Shown: positions 15,153 through 24,204 of the stretch, piece by piece
Layout: every line of letters begins with the position of its first letter
How positions within the stretch are numbered: position 1 is the first letter of the stretch
The notes under the pieces: model-generated
What the model was told of the DNA's origin: nothing
The model's database searches: none
What the model saw: the letters and a program-made list of their open reading frames with translations, nothing else
Made by a program: the position numbers and the translations under genes
Assembly: GCA_045646145.1 (NCBI GenBank)
Contig: JAZRKE010000057.1
Coordinates: 1 to 38,550, forward strand
Direction of reading: 5' to 3'
DNA length: 38,550 nucleotides
Source: SIG565 sp045646145
GTDB lineage: Bacteria; Bacillota; Clostridia; Oscillospirales; Acutalibacteraceae

Positions 15153-15575
15153 ATGCTTTACGGTGGTTATGACCATACAATAGATAAAAAAGGTCGTGTT
15201 TTCGTACCTGCTAAATTTCGTGACGACCTTGGAGAAAACTTTATCGTTTGCAAGGGTATAACGGGTAAGCGTTGTTTATGTATTTATCCGTATCCCGAGT
15301 GGGAGAGATTGGTGGCTAAGATTTCCGAGCTTCCGTCCTCTCAGGCGAGCGGAATTAAGCGCTTCATTTTCGATGGCGCGTTTAACGTTGAATTTGACGC
15401 TCAGGGAAGAATTGTAGTGCCACCTACACTCAGAAGCTACGCTCAGCTTGAGGCTTCGGCTCATCTGATTGGTATGGATAGCTACATTGAACTCTGGAGT
15501 TCTGAACTTTGGAACGCAGAAGACGAGTTTACACCCGAATCTGTATTTGCAGATGCCGATAAGTTCGGTCTTTAA
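15153..15575 (+). CDS. mraZ: Transcriptional regulator MraZ
   Basis: A 140-residue protein made of two AbrB-like swapped-hairpin halves, each with the signature DxxGRhxhPxxhR: DKKGRVFVPAKFR near 11-23 and DAQGRIVVPPTLR near 82-94. It forms ring-shaped oligomers that bind the repeats upstream of the dcw operon. GGAGGTGA at 15139-15146 precedes the start. First gene of the division and cell-wall cluster. Confidence 0.96.
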   Translation: MLYGGYDHTIDKKGRVFVPAKFRDDLGENFIVCKGITGKRCLCIYPYPEWERLVAKISELPSSQASGIKRFIFDGAFNVEFDAQGRIVVPPTLRSYAQLEASAHLIGMDSYIELWSSELWNAEDEFTPESVFADADKFGL

Positions 15576-15587
15576 TGGGGTGGGGAA

Positions 15588-16508
15588 ATGGAGTTTTCAC
15601 ATATTCCCGTACTTTTCAGTGAGGTAATTGAATCCTTACAGATTAAACCTGACGGAATTTATGTTGACGGAACTGCAGGTGGTGCCGGTCATTCAAAGGG
15701 TATAGCCGAAAAATTGATATCGGGCAAACTTTATGCTCTTGATCGCGACCCCGATGCCGTTGAAGTAGCGACAGAAAGATTAAAGGGTTTAGCCGCACAG
15801 GTAATTCATTCAAACTTTGCCGATATGGATAAAGCGCTAATTTCAGTCGGTGTTGATAAGGTTGACGGAATTTTATTAGACCTCGGTGTTTCTTCTTATC
15901 AGTTGGACACCGCAGAGAGAGGCTTTTCTTATCATAAGGATGCACCTCTAGATATGCGAATGAGTAAGGACGGCATTTCTGCTGCCGACCTTGTAAATAA
16001 TTTGAGTGTTCAGGAATTAACCGATATAATAAGTCGCTTCGGTGAAGAAAAATTCGCCTACAGAATTGCAAATAAAATAGTTGAAGTAAGGGGACTAGCC
16101 CCGATTACCTCGACTTTGCAACTTGCAGATGTTATTTCTTCAGCCGTACCTGCGAAGGCTCGCAGAGATGGGCATCCTGCCAGAAAGAGCTTTCAGGCTC
16201 TGAGAATTGCGGTTAACGGAGAACTCGATATATTAGAAAACGCTCTTGAAACGGCTTTTAATCTTCTAAGTAGCGGAGGAGTGTTATCGGTTATAACATT
16301 TCATTCGCTTGAGGACAGAATCGTTAAGCAGAAATTCAAAGAGTTCTGTACAGGCTGTACCTGTCCGCCCGATTTTCCTGAGTGTGTTTGCGGTAAAACA
16401 CCAAAAGGGCATCTGCTTCACAAAAAAGGAATTACCGCGTCAGAGAAAGAATTAGAGCAAAATGCGCGTTCTCGCAGCGCAACGCTCAGAACTATAGTAA
16501 AGAATTAG
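15588..16508 (+). CDS. rsmH: 16S rRNA (cytosine-1402-N4)-methyltransferase RsmH
   Basis: RsmH (MraW) methylates N4 of C1402 in the ribosomal P site with SAM. The 306-residue protein has the N-terminal HIPVLFSEVIESL, SAM motif VDGTAGGAGHS (residues 26-36), LLDLGVSSYQLD, and the C-terminal SRSATLRTI. GCTCPPDFPECVCGK near 260-275 is the family cysteine-rich segment. It lies 12 bp after mraZ with GGTGGGG just before the start. Confidence 0.96.
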   Translation: MEFSHIPVLFSEVIESLQIKPDGIYVDGTAGGAGHSKGIAEKLISGKLYALDRDPDAVEVATERLKGLAAQVIHSNFADMDKALISVGVDKVDGILLDLGVSSYQLDTAERGFSYHKDAPLDMRMSKDGISAADLVNNLSVQELTDIISRFGEEKFAYRIANKIVEVRGLAPITSTLQLADVISSAVPAKARRDGHPARKSFQALRIAVNGELDILENALETAFNLLSSGGVLSVITFHSLEDRIVKQKFKEFCTGCTCPPDFPECVCGKTPKGHLLHKKGITASEKELEQNARSRSATLRTIVKN

Positions 16509-16518
16509 AGGGGACGAA

Positions 16519-16980
16519 ATGGATAATCTTAAGTATTATAATGAAAGTCTGGCATATGATTTTAATCTCTTTACGCCAAAAGAGAAAGAAAATAAGTATA
16601 CCGATAACATTATAAAAATGCCCGATAAGGCCCAAAAGCAGCGATCTTTTGCTAAGCGTAAGGCGTTATCGGTGAGTGCCGTTTCGGTTATGATGGCAGC
16701 CTTTATGGTGGCGGCTGTATGCGGTAATATCTTCCTTCGCGTTTGCATTACCGAAACAAACTCAAAAATTAATGATATTAATAAAGAAATCGCAGAGCTT
16801 GATGCAGAAATTACAAAACTTAATGTTCAGTTTGAGAATATCATTTCCTACACAAACCTTGAGAATGCGGCTGAAGAAATCGGTATGAAAAAAATGGACA
16901 AGTCGCAGGTGGTTTATATGCGTGTTAATAACACTAATGCCGCAATTAATTCTTCGGGAGAAAAGATATTCTCTGAGTAA
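16519..16980 (+). CDS. ftsL: FtsL-like cell division protein
   Basis: A 153-residue bitopic protein. A roughly 55-residue cytoplasmic N-terminus ending in basic residues (KRKALS) precedes one transmembrane segment (about 54-77). A short coiled coil (about 82-115, SKINDINKEIAELDAEITKL) follows, then EEIGMKKMDKSQVVYM, the septum-initiator ending typical of FtsL/DivIC. It stabilises the FtsQ-FtsB-FtsL complex that activates FtsW and the PBP. Position between rsmH and the PBP is the standard ftsL slot. The assignment rests on topology and position, since FtsL sequences are poorly conserved. Confidence 0.82.
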   Translation: MDNLKYYNESLAYDFNLFTPKEKENKYTDNIIKMPDKAQKQRSFAKRKALSVSAVSVMMAAFMVAAVCGNIFLRVCITETNSKINDINKEIAELDAEITKLNVQFENIISYTNLENAAEEIGMKKMDKSQVVYMRVNNTNAAINSSGEKIFSE

Positions 16981-17025
16981 TAGTAAAGGCATATTAAAAG
17001 TATAAATTAATATAATTAAATTGAC

Positions 17026-17052
17026 ACGAGAGTTGAATTATTTAACTCTCGT
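17026..17052 (+). terminator. Internal hairpin between ftsL and the PBP gene
   Basis: A 9-bp stem ACGAGAGTT/AACTCTCGT (17026-17034 with 17044-17052) with a 9-nt loop runs into a short T stretch (GTTTTC). It lies in the only long gap (131 bp) between early dcw genes. The short T run suggests partial termination or an RNA-processing site rather than a full stop. Confidence 0.5.
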
Positions 17053-17111
17053 TTTCGGGTATTTAATGCCGATTTTAAAACTCTGAAAAAGCGCTGATAG
17101 GAGGGTAAATA

Positions 17112-19373
17112 ATGACAAACAAGCCGAGTAAAACCATGATCACAAGAATTTTCTGTATAATGCTTGCGTTTGTTATTTTCTTTATCGGTGTTACTTCGGT
17201 AAGACTCTTTAATATTGCCATTATTAACGGTGAAAAATATCAGAACGCAGCCCTTGAACAGCAACTTTATGATACCTTGATCAGCGCACCGCGAGGGGAT
17301 ATTTACGATAAAAATATGAACCTTCTTGCCACAAGTTCTACCGCTTGGACAGTTTACATAACACCAAACGGGATTACAAAGCTTAAGGATGAAAATTTAA
17401 AACTAACGGTTAAAAACACCATCGCGGACGGACTTGCTGAGATACTCGATATGGACCGTGAAACTATTTATGGGTACACCGAGAAAAAATCATACTATGT
17501 AATCGTTAAGAAAAAGGTGGATAAGGGTGTCGCCGATAAAGTTCGTCAGTTTATAACCGATAATTCGGATTTGGAGCTGTCAAGTTATATTGGACTTGAT
17601 GAAACCACTAAGAGATATTATCCCAACAATAATTTAGCGTCTGTGCTTTTGGGCTTTGTTGGTAGCGATAATCAGGGACTTTCCGGAATTGAGAGTTATT
17701 ATGATTCTAGTCTTACAGGCGTTGCAGGCAGAGTTGTTGCGGCAAAGAGTGCTCAGGGAACTAATATGCCGCTTACCTATGAACGCGTTGAAGAGGCAAT
17801 TCAGGGTAATTCTTTAATACTAACAATTGATAATTATGTTCAGTATATTGCTGAAAAATATCTTGAGCAGGGTGTTATAGCAAATAAGGCTCAGGATAGG
17901 GGTGCCTGTATAATAATGAATGTTAATACGGGCGAGATTTTAGCATTGGCTGTCAAGGGGGATTTTGACCCGAACGATGCCTTCACACTTTCGGTAAGCG
18001 ATCAAGCACTCGTTGATAATGAAGCCGATGAAACGGCTCAAAAGGCCTTAAGGAATGAACTTTTAAACCGTCAATGGCGAAATAAAGCGGTTTCTGATAC
18101 CTATGAGCCGGGTTCAGTATTCAAGGTTATTACCGCCTCAATGGCATTGGAAGAAAATCTTGTGAATGTAAATACAAGTTTCACCTGTAATTACACCATA
18201 AACATAGCAGGGCAGACCTATCACTGTCATAAAAAAGGTGGGCACGGAACACAAAATTTCCTTCAAACCATGGTAAATTCCTGCAACCCTGCCTATATTA
18301 TGGTAGGTCAGTTGGTTGGAAGTGCCGGCTTTGCAAAATATTTTGAGGCGTTCGGTCTTACACAGAAAACGGGTATTGATTTACCTGGTGAATCGCAGCC
18401 CGTCTACCATCAGGCATCGGCTATGGGAACGGTAGAGCTTGCTTCATCCTCTTTCGGTCAGACCTTTACTATTACTCCAATTCAGATGATAACGGCAATT
18501 TCGGCCGCAGTTAACGGGGGTAATTTGATTCAACCGCATGTTGTGAGTAAAATTGTTGATAGTGAAGGCAATATCGTGAAATCTGTAGGCACTACCGTTA
18601 AGCGTCAGGTAATTTCCAAGGAGACCTCGAATACCATAAAAACTATGATGGGCGCAGTTGTATCGCAGAGCACATCTAAAAATATGTATATTCCGGGCTA
18701 TAAAACGGGAGGAAAAACAGGTACATCTCAAAAACTAATTTCAAACATTACTTCTGCCGACGGATCAAGCCACTATATAGCATCATATCTGTCGGTAGCA
18801 CCGATAGATAATCCCGAAATAGCGGTTCTTGTTATGATAGATGAGCCTAGTGCAGGACAGTATTACGGCTCGGTTGTATCAGCGCCGATTGGGGCGGATA
18901 TTTTGTCCGAAGTATTACCGTATCTCGGATATGAGCCGCAGTACACGGAGGATGAACTTGCAAAGCTTTCCATCGGTGTTCCCTCGGTTGTGGGAGAATC
19001 GCTTACAGTTGCAAAAGGAAAAATCACTAATAAAAACTTAAATTATAAAATAGTGGGTGAAGGCGAAACTGTTATTAAACAAATTCCGTCCTCTACCGAC
19101 ACAATAAATTCGGGCGGCACAGTAATACTCTATACCGAAGAGGTTGAGGCTTCGCAGACAACAACCACTGTACCGGATTTTACAGGTCTTAGTATTTCCT
19201 CAGCTAATTCTACTGCAAAAAACAACTCGGTAAATATTCAGTTTGCAGGAAATATTTCGAGCAATACCGTTGTGGCTTATAAGCAAGATGTTGCGGCCGG
19301 GGAAACGGTACAAAAAGGAACTGTTATTGCGGTTTATTTCCGTGATACAAGTGCAGATAGTGTTTCTGATTAA
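17112..19373 (+). CDS. Class B penicillin-binding protein with two PASTA domains (FtsI/SpoVD type)
   Basis: A transpeptidase that crosslinks septal or spore peptidoglycan, 753 residues long. A short cytoplasmic tail and one transmembrane anchor (about 11-34) come first, then the PBP dimerisation domain with APRGDIYDKN (59-68). The transpeptidase domain has the active-site S335-V-F-K338, S390-C-N392 and K535-T-G-T538. Two PASTA repeats follow at about 622-687 and 692-748. B. subtilis PbpB has this double-PASTA form, while SpoVD has one; with a single copy here, FtsI and SpoVD roles cannot be separated. GGAGGGTAA precedes the start. FtsW, its SEDS glycosyltransferase partner, lies downstream in the same cluster. 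Confidence 0.93.
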   Translation: MTNKPSKTMITRIFCIMLAFVIFFIGVTSVRLFNIAIINGEKYQNAALEQQLYDTLISAPRGDIYDKNMNLLATSSTAWTVYITPNGITKLKDENLKLTVKNTIADGLAEILDMDRETIYGYTEKKSYYVIVKKKVDKGVADKVRQFITDNSDLELSSYIGLDETTKRYYPNNNLASVLLGFVGSDNQGLSGIESYYDSSLTGVAGRVVAAKSAQGTNMPLTYERVEEAIQGNSLILTIDNYVQYIAEKYLEQGVIANKAQDRGACIIMNVNTGEILALAVKGDFDPNDAFTLSVSDQALVDNEADETAQKALRNELLNRQWRNKAVSDTYEPGSVFKVITASMALEENLVNVNTSFTCNYTINIAGQTYHCHKKGGHGTQNFLQTMVNSCNPAYIMVGQLVGSAGFAKYFEAFGLTQKTGIDLPGESQPVYHQASAMGTVELASSSFGQTFTITPIQMITAISAAVNGGNLIQPHVVSKIVDSEGNIVKSVGTTVKRQVISKETSNTIKTMMGAVVSQSTSKNMYIPGYKTGGKTGTSQKLISNITSADGSSHYIASYLSVAPIDNPEIAVLVMIDEPSAGQYYGSVVSAPIGADILSEVLPYLGYEPQYTEDELAKLSIGVPSVVGESLTVAKGKITNKNLNYKIVGEGETVIKQIPSSTDTINSGGTVILYTEEVEASQTTTTVPDFTGLSISSANSTAKNNSVNIQFAGNISSNTVVAYKQDVAAGETVQKGTVIAVYFRDTSADSVSD

Positions 19374-19388
19374 ATTTGAGGTTAAATA

Positions 19389-20816
19389 ATGAAACTAAAA
19401 GAGTTATTAAATTCAGTAGAAAAAAAATTTGAGAATATTGAGGTTCAAGGAGTTACTGCCGACAGCCGAAAAGTGAATAAAGGCGATGCCTTTATCTGTA
19501 TTAAAGGAACTACCTTTGATGGCCACACTGCCGCAATGGCGGCTGAGGACTCAGGCGCTGCGGTAATTATTGCCGAGCGTGATACAGGGGCTAAATGTCA
19601 GATAATTGTTCCCGATACACGCGAGGCGTTGGCGCTAATGAGTGCAAATTACTTCGGTAACCCACATAAAGATCTTAAAATAATCGGTATTACAGGCACC
19701 AACGGAAAGACCTCTGTAACCTATATCTTAAAGCAGGTGCTCGAATTTTGCGGACATAAGGTGGGTCTTATCGGTACTATTCATAATTTGATTGGCGATA
19801 GAGAGGTACCAACCAATAATACAACCCCGGGAGCTTATGAAATACATTCTTTATTCAAACAGATGAAGGATGAGGGTTGCGAATATGTTGTTATGGAGAT
19901 TTCCTCCCACGCGCTTGACCAAAAAAGAGTTTTCGGTATAGAATTTGATGCGGCGGTTTTTACTAATCTAACTCAGGATCATCTCGATTATCATAAAACG
20001 ATGGATAATTATTTTCTGGCTAAGAGTAAACTATTTTTGAATACCAAAAAAGCGATAATTAATTTTGACGATGAATACGGTCAGAAATTATGTGAGCTTT
20101 CGGCGGCAGAGCAGATAACATTTTCACTGCTGAGTGATAATTCCACCTATAGCGCTAAGGATATTTCCTACCGTCCTGACGGTGTAGCCTACAGTTTTGT
20201 CGGTTTTAATACAATTCAAAAAATTAATATAGCTATAGGCGGCAAATTTTCGGTTTATAATTCAATGGCTGCAATCTGCGTTTTATTGGAATTAGGCTTT
20301 AAATTATCCGATATTGCCGCGGCAATTGCAAAAATTTCCGGAATTAAAGGTAGAGCTGAGGCAGTACCGACAGGTAAGGACTTTACAGTAATTATAGATT
20401 ATGCGCATACTCCTGATGGATTAATTAATATTCTTCGCTCTTTCAAACGCTTTAAAGACAGCCGACTTGTTGTTCTTTTTGGATGCGGCGGAGACCGCGA
20501 TAAAACTAAAAGGGCTGTTATGGGAAAGGTGGCAACACAGTATGCGGATTATGTAATAGTAACTAGTGATAATCCCCGCAGTGAAGAGCCAATGTCGATA
20601 ATAGACGATATTCTTGAAGGCATTAAAGGTAGTAAAACACCCTATAAAGTTATTGAAAATAGGGTGGATGCGATAAAATTCGCTATTAAAAATGCGAGAA
20701 GTCATGATATAATAGTGTTAGCCGGTAAGGGACACGAAACTTATCAGATTTTAAAGGACGGAAAAATTTACCTTGATGAGCGACTTGTAGTAAAAGAAGC
20801 TTTAGGTGAACTTTAA
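19389..20816 (+). CDS. murE: UDP-MurNAc-L-Ala-D-Glu--meso-diaminopimelate ligase MurE
   Basis: MurE adds the third residue of the peptidoglycan stem peptide in the cytoplasm, using ATP. The 475-residue protein has the N-terminal UDP-binding part (GVTADSRKVNKGDAFICIKG), P-loop GITGTNGKTSV (100-110), the carbamylated-lysine region YFLAKSKLF (about 208-216), and the C-terminal DNPR motif (394-397). DNPR marks specificity for meso-DAP, so the wall is DAP type. It lies 15 bp after the PBP gene. Confidence 0.96.
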   Translation: MKLKELLNSVEKKFENIEVQGVTADSRKVNKGDAFICIKGTTFDGHTAAMAAEDSGAAVIIAERDTGAKCQIIVPDTREALALMSANYFGNPHKDLKIIGITGTNGKTSVTYILKQVLEFCGHKVGLIGTIHNLIGDREVPTNNTTPGAYEIHSLFKQMKDEGCEYVVMEISSHALDQKRVFGIEFDAAVFTNLTQDHLDYHKTMDNYFLAKSKLFLNTKKAIINFDDEYGQKLCELSAAEQITFSLLSDNSTYSAKDISYRPDGVAYSFVGFNTIQKINIAIGGKFSVYNSMAAICVLLELGFKLSDIAAAIAKISGIKGRAEAVPTGKDFTVIIDYAHTPDGLINILRSFKRFKDSRLVVLFGCGGDRDKTKRAVMGKVATQYADYVIVTSDNPRSEEPMSIIDDILEGIKGSKTPYKVIENRVDAIKFAIKNARSHDIIVLAGKGHETYQILKDGKIYLDERLVVKEALGEL

Positions 20817-20830
20817 AAGGAGTGTAGTTT

Positions 20831-21850
20831 ATGGATTTCACACCCGTTATTGCGGCGCTTACTGCCTTTGCAGTTTGTGCGGTATCAGGAAAAATAATAA
20901 TTCCCTATTTACACAAGCTTAAATTTGGGCAGACTATATTGGATATAGGTCCAAAATGGCACGAAAAAAAACAGGGAACTCCGACTATGGGTGGAGTTAT
21001 GATTGCTTTTGGTATGCTTTTTGGTATTGCCGTTGCCATAACTTTTTCGGCTGTCTTTGATACGGGACTTAATACCTATTTCAAGCTTTCTGCCAATCTA
21101 ACCCGTTTTATAGCAGGAATTGCGTTGAGCTTAGGAATGGGGCTTATAGGATTTTTCGATGATTATATAAAGGTTGTAAAAAAGCGTAATTTAGGTCTCA
21201 CAGCTAAACAGAAAACATTACTTCAACTAATCATTTGTGCAGGTTATCTCAGTACGCTTTTTCTTTCAGGTATAACTACTACATGGATACCATTTATAGG
21301 AGATATAAATGTTGCTTCAGGTGTGGGAATATTTTTTTGGCCGATAGCACTTATGTTTATTTACGGCTTTACAAACGCTGTTAACCTTACCGACGGAATA
21401 GATGGCTTGGCTTCAAGTGTAACTCTTGTTGTTTCTTGCGCATTTTTAATAGCTTCGGGACTTTTATCTAACTATGGATATAATACAATTTCTGCTGCTC
21501 TGGCCGGTGCTTGTATAGGCTTTCTTGTGTGGAATTCACATCCTGCAAAGGTTTTTATGGGAGATACCGGATCTATGTTTTTAGGTGGCTGCGTTGTTGC
21601 CATTTCGTTTGGAATAGGCAGACCGGTACTTCTTTTACTTATCGGGTTTGTTTACTTAGCTGAGGCGTTATCGGTAATGCTTCAGGTCGCAGTTTTCAAA
21701 AAAACCGGTAAACGGTTATTTAAAATGAGTCCAATTCATCATCATTTTGAATTAAGCGGTTGGAGCGAGGAAAAAATTGTAACCGTCTTTTCCTTTGTTA
21801 CCTTAATTTGTTCCTGTTTAGCACTTTTACCATTAATTTTAAATTTTTAA
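20831..21850 (+). CDS. mraY: Phospho-MurNAc-pentapeptide transferase MraY
   Basis: MraY transfers phospho-MurNAc-pentapeptide to undecaprenyl phosphate, giving lipid I at the inner membrane face. The 339-residue protein has about ten transmembrane helices and the family loops HEKKQGTPTMGG (48-59), GFFDDYIKVVKKRNLGLTAKQK with the Mg-binding aspartates, NAVNLTDGIDGLASS, and the histidine loop PIHHHFE. AAAGGAG precedes the start. murF, commonly placed before it, is absent here. Confidence 0.97.
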   Translation: MDFTPVIAALTAFAVCAVSGKIIIPYLHKLKFGQTILDIGPKWHEKKQGTPTMGGVMIAFGMLFGIAVAITFSAVFDTGLNTYFKLSANLTRFIAGIALSLGMGLIGFFDDYIKVVKKRNLGLTAKQKTLLQLIICAGYLSTLFLSGITTTWIPFIGDINVASGVGIFFWPIALMFIYGFTNAVNLTDGIDGLASSVTLVVSCAFLIASGLLSNYGYNTISAALAGACIGFLVWNSHPAKVFMGDTGSMFLGGCVVAISFGIGRPVLLLLIGFVYLAEALSVMLQVAVFKKTGKRLFKMSPIHHHFELSGWSEEKIVTVFSFVTLICSCLALLPLILNF

Positions 21851-21861
21851 AGGAGTAGGCT

Positions 21862-23016
21862 ATGGCACTGAAAAGCTCTGAAAAAGGCAGTAAGGCGTTA
21901 AAGGCGAAGCGTCAGCGCGGAAAAATAGATATAGTTTTTTTAAGCCTTGTGTTAGTGCTTTTAACTATAGGCCTTATAATGCTTTTTTCTGCGGGTTATG
22001 CCTATTCTTATACTTATTACGGTAACAGTTATAAGTTTATACTTCGTCAGGCAGAATTTGCGGTAATCGGCGTAATAATTATGCTTGTTGTATCAAAAAT
22101 CGATTATCATATTTACCGCAGATTTGCTTGGGTAATATTTTTAATAAGTACCGCACTCCTCGTTATTCTTTTAGCTCTGCCGCCGATGATTGACGGTATG
22201 GATGTTAAGCGTTGGATAGTTGTAGGACCGATAAACTTTCAACCTACAGAGATAGCTAAATTTGCAATAATTCTTTTGCTTTCACACTTAATAACCGCTA
22301 ACCAAAAACAGATGGGAAATATAAAGCTGATTCTGTTTTTGCTATTTTTGCTCGGCTTTACCTGTGTTCTCGTAGTTTTAGAGCCGCACTTATCTGCAAC
22401 GGTATTAATTTTCTGCATCGGTGTACTATTGCTAATAGTTGGCGGTATGAAGTGGCTGCATTTAGCTGCCTTTGCAGGTGTTGGTATAGCGGGTGTGGCT
22501 TTAGCGCTTGTTACAGGAGTTGTCGGTTACGGTGGCGACCGAATTAAATATTGGCTTGACCCTTGGGCTGACCCAATGGGTAAAGGTTATCAGGTAATTC
22601 AATCCTTACTCGCCATTGGTTCAGGCGGAATAATGGGCAGAGGTCTCGGCAAATCCAGGCAAAAATATCTCTGGGTGCCCGAGCCGCATAATGATTTTAT
22701 TTTCTCAATCGTTTGCGAAGAACTTGGAATAATAGGCGCAATTATTATAATACTTCTGTTTTGTGCACTTGTTTGGCGCGGCTTTACAATTGCCATAAAA
22801 GCAAAGGATAAATTTGGTTGCCTTATGGCAGTGGGCCTTACTTTTCAGGTTGGACTGCAGGCAATTCTCAATATTATGGTTGTTACCAACACGATTCCTA
22901 ACACAGGTATCAGCCTACCGTTTTTCAGTTACGGCGGAACTGCGCTTGTTTTATTACTTGCTCAAATGGGTATTATGCTTTCAATTTCAAGAGACGCAAC
23001 CGTACAGAAAATATAA
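21862..23016 (+). CDS. ftsW: SEDS peptidoglycan glycosyltransferase FtsW
   Basis: FtsW polymerises lipid II at the division septum together with its class B PBP. The 384-residue protein has a basic cytoplasmic tail (1-28) and ten hydrophobic segments. SEDS signatures are RWIVVGPINFQPTEIAKFA, GKGYQVIQSLLAIGSGG, the catalytic-region motif WVPEPHNDFIFSIVCEELG, and NTGISLPFFSYGGT. Its position between mraY and murG is the normal ftsW slot; murD is missing from this interval. Confidence 0.95.
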   Translation: MALKSSEKGSKALKAKRQRGKIDIVFLSLVLVLLTIGLIMLFSAGYAYSYTYYGNSYKFILRQAEFAVIGVIIMLVVSKIDYHIYRRFAWVIFLISTALLVILLALPPMIDGMDVKRWIVVGPINFQPTEIAKFAIILLLSHLITANQKQMGNIKLILFLLFLLGFTCVLVVLEPHLSATVLIFCIGVLLLIVGGMKWLHLAAFAGVGIAGVALALVTGVVGYGGDRIKYWLDPWADPMGKGYQVIQSLLAIGSGGIMGRGLGKSRQKYLWVPEPHNDFIFSIVCEELGIIGAIIIILLFCALVWRGFTIAIKAKDKFGCLMAVGLTFQVGLQAILNIMVVTNTIPNTGISLPFFSYGGTALVLLLAQMGIMLSISRDATVQKI

Positions 23017-23031
23017 AAAGGGGATAGGGTT

Positions 23032-24147
23032 ATGCATATCTTATTTGCAGGAGGCGGCACAGCAGGGCATATAAATCCTGCTCTTGCAGTTGCAGGGTAT
23101 ATTAAGGAAAAACATCCGAATGCAAAAATCAGTTATATTGGAACGGCCAATAAGTTAGAAGCAACCTTAGTACCGCGTGCCGGTTATGATTTTTATACGA
23201 TAGATGTGGCTGGTTTTAGCAGAAAACTTACTTTTAAAGGTATTGCGCATAATGTATCGGCAGTTTACAAGGCTGCAAGTTCCAGCATAAAGGTGCACAG
23301 TTTATTAAAGAATATCAAACCTGATGTTGTTGTGGGAACAGGTGGATATGTAAGCGGGCCAGTGCTCAGTACCGCCCAAAAATTAGGCATTAAAACCGTC
23401 ATTCACGAACAGAACGCCTATCCCGGTGTTACTACAAAAATGCTTTCCAAAAATGCCGATAAGGTGCTTTTGGCCTATAAGGAAGCCGAAAAGTATTTGC
23501 AAACAAAAAACGGATGTATTGTAACCGGTAATCCTGTTCGTCAGGAGATAGTTAAAGCAGAAAAACTAAAGGCGCGTGAAAAGTTAGGGGTCGATAACCG
23601 TCCGCTCATTCTGTCTTTTGGTGGAAGTCTTGGCGCACGTCCTATAAATGAGGCTGTAATAGGACTTATTAAACATCATAACGGAACCCACAAATATTAT
23701 CATATCCATGCAAGCGGTAAAAACGGCTTTGCGGCTATGAAGGATGCTCTTAAAGACACCAAAATAGCTTCGGAAATCACAATTACGGATTATATTTATG
23801 ATATGGATGTTTGTATGGCAGCAGCCGATATCGTTATATCCCGTGCGGGTGCTATAACACTTAGTGAAATTCAGGCACTCGGTAAAGCGGCGGTTTTAAT
23901 TCCATCACCATATGTAGCTGAGAATCATCAATATCATAACGCGATGACGCTAAAAAATGCCGGAGCCGCCGATTTAATAGAGGAAAAGAATTTATCTGCC
24001 AATTCTCTTATAAAAGCCGTTGAGCGTCTTGCCGATAACAAGACATTACTTGAGGCTATGAGCGAAAATGCAAAAAAATCGGCAATAATTGACGCATGTG
24101 AGCGAATTTATCGCGAAATAATGCAGCTTTATACAAAACAGCACTAA
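23032..24147 (+). CDS. murG: Undecaprenyldiphospho-MurNAc-pentapeptide GlcNAc transferase MurG
   Basis: MurG, a GT-B enzyme (GT28), adds GlcNAc to lipid I to make lipid II. The 371-residue protein has GGGTAGHINPALA (6-18), VVGTGGYVSGPV, HEQNAYPG, SFGGSLGARPIN and the UDP-GlcNAc motif SRAGAITLSEIQALGKAAVL. It starts 15 bp after ftsW with an AAGGGGAT site. Peripheral to the inner membrane. Confidence 0.97.
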   Translation: MHILFAGGGTAGHINPALAVAGYIKEKHPNAKISYIGTANKLEATLVPRAGYDFYTIDVAGFSRKLTFKGIAHNVSAVYKAASSSIKVHSLLKNIKPDVVVGTGGYVSGPVLSTAQKLGIKTVIHEQNAYPGVTTKMLSKNADKVLLAYKEAEKYLQTKNGCIVTGNPVRQEIVKAEKLKAREKLGVDNRPLILSFGGSLGARPINEAVIGLIKHHNGTHKYYHIHASGKNGFAAMKDALKDTKIASEITITDYIYDMDVCMAAADIVISRAGAITLSEIQALGKAAVLIPSPYVAENHQYHNAMTLKNAGAADLIEEKNLSANSLIKAVERLADNKTLLEAMSENAKKSAIIDACERIYREIMQLYTKQH

Positions 24148-24204
24148 CACTTTGTTGTGCCTTGCATAGAATAAAATTGTAAAGCAAAATATGCGAGGTG
24201 CCAA

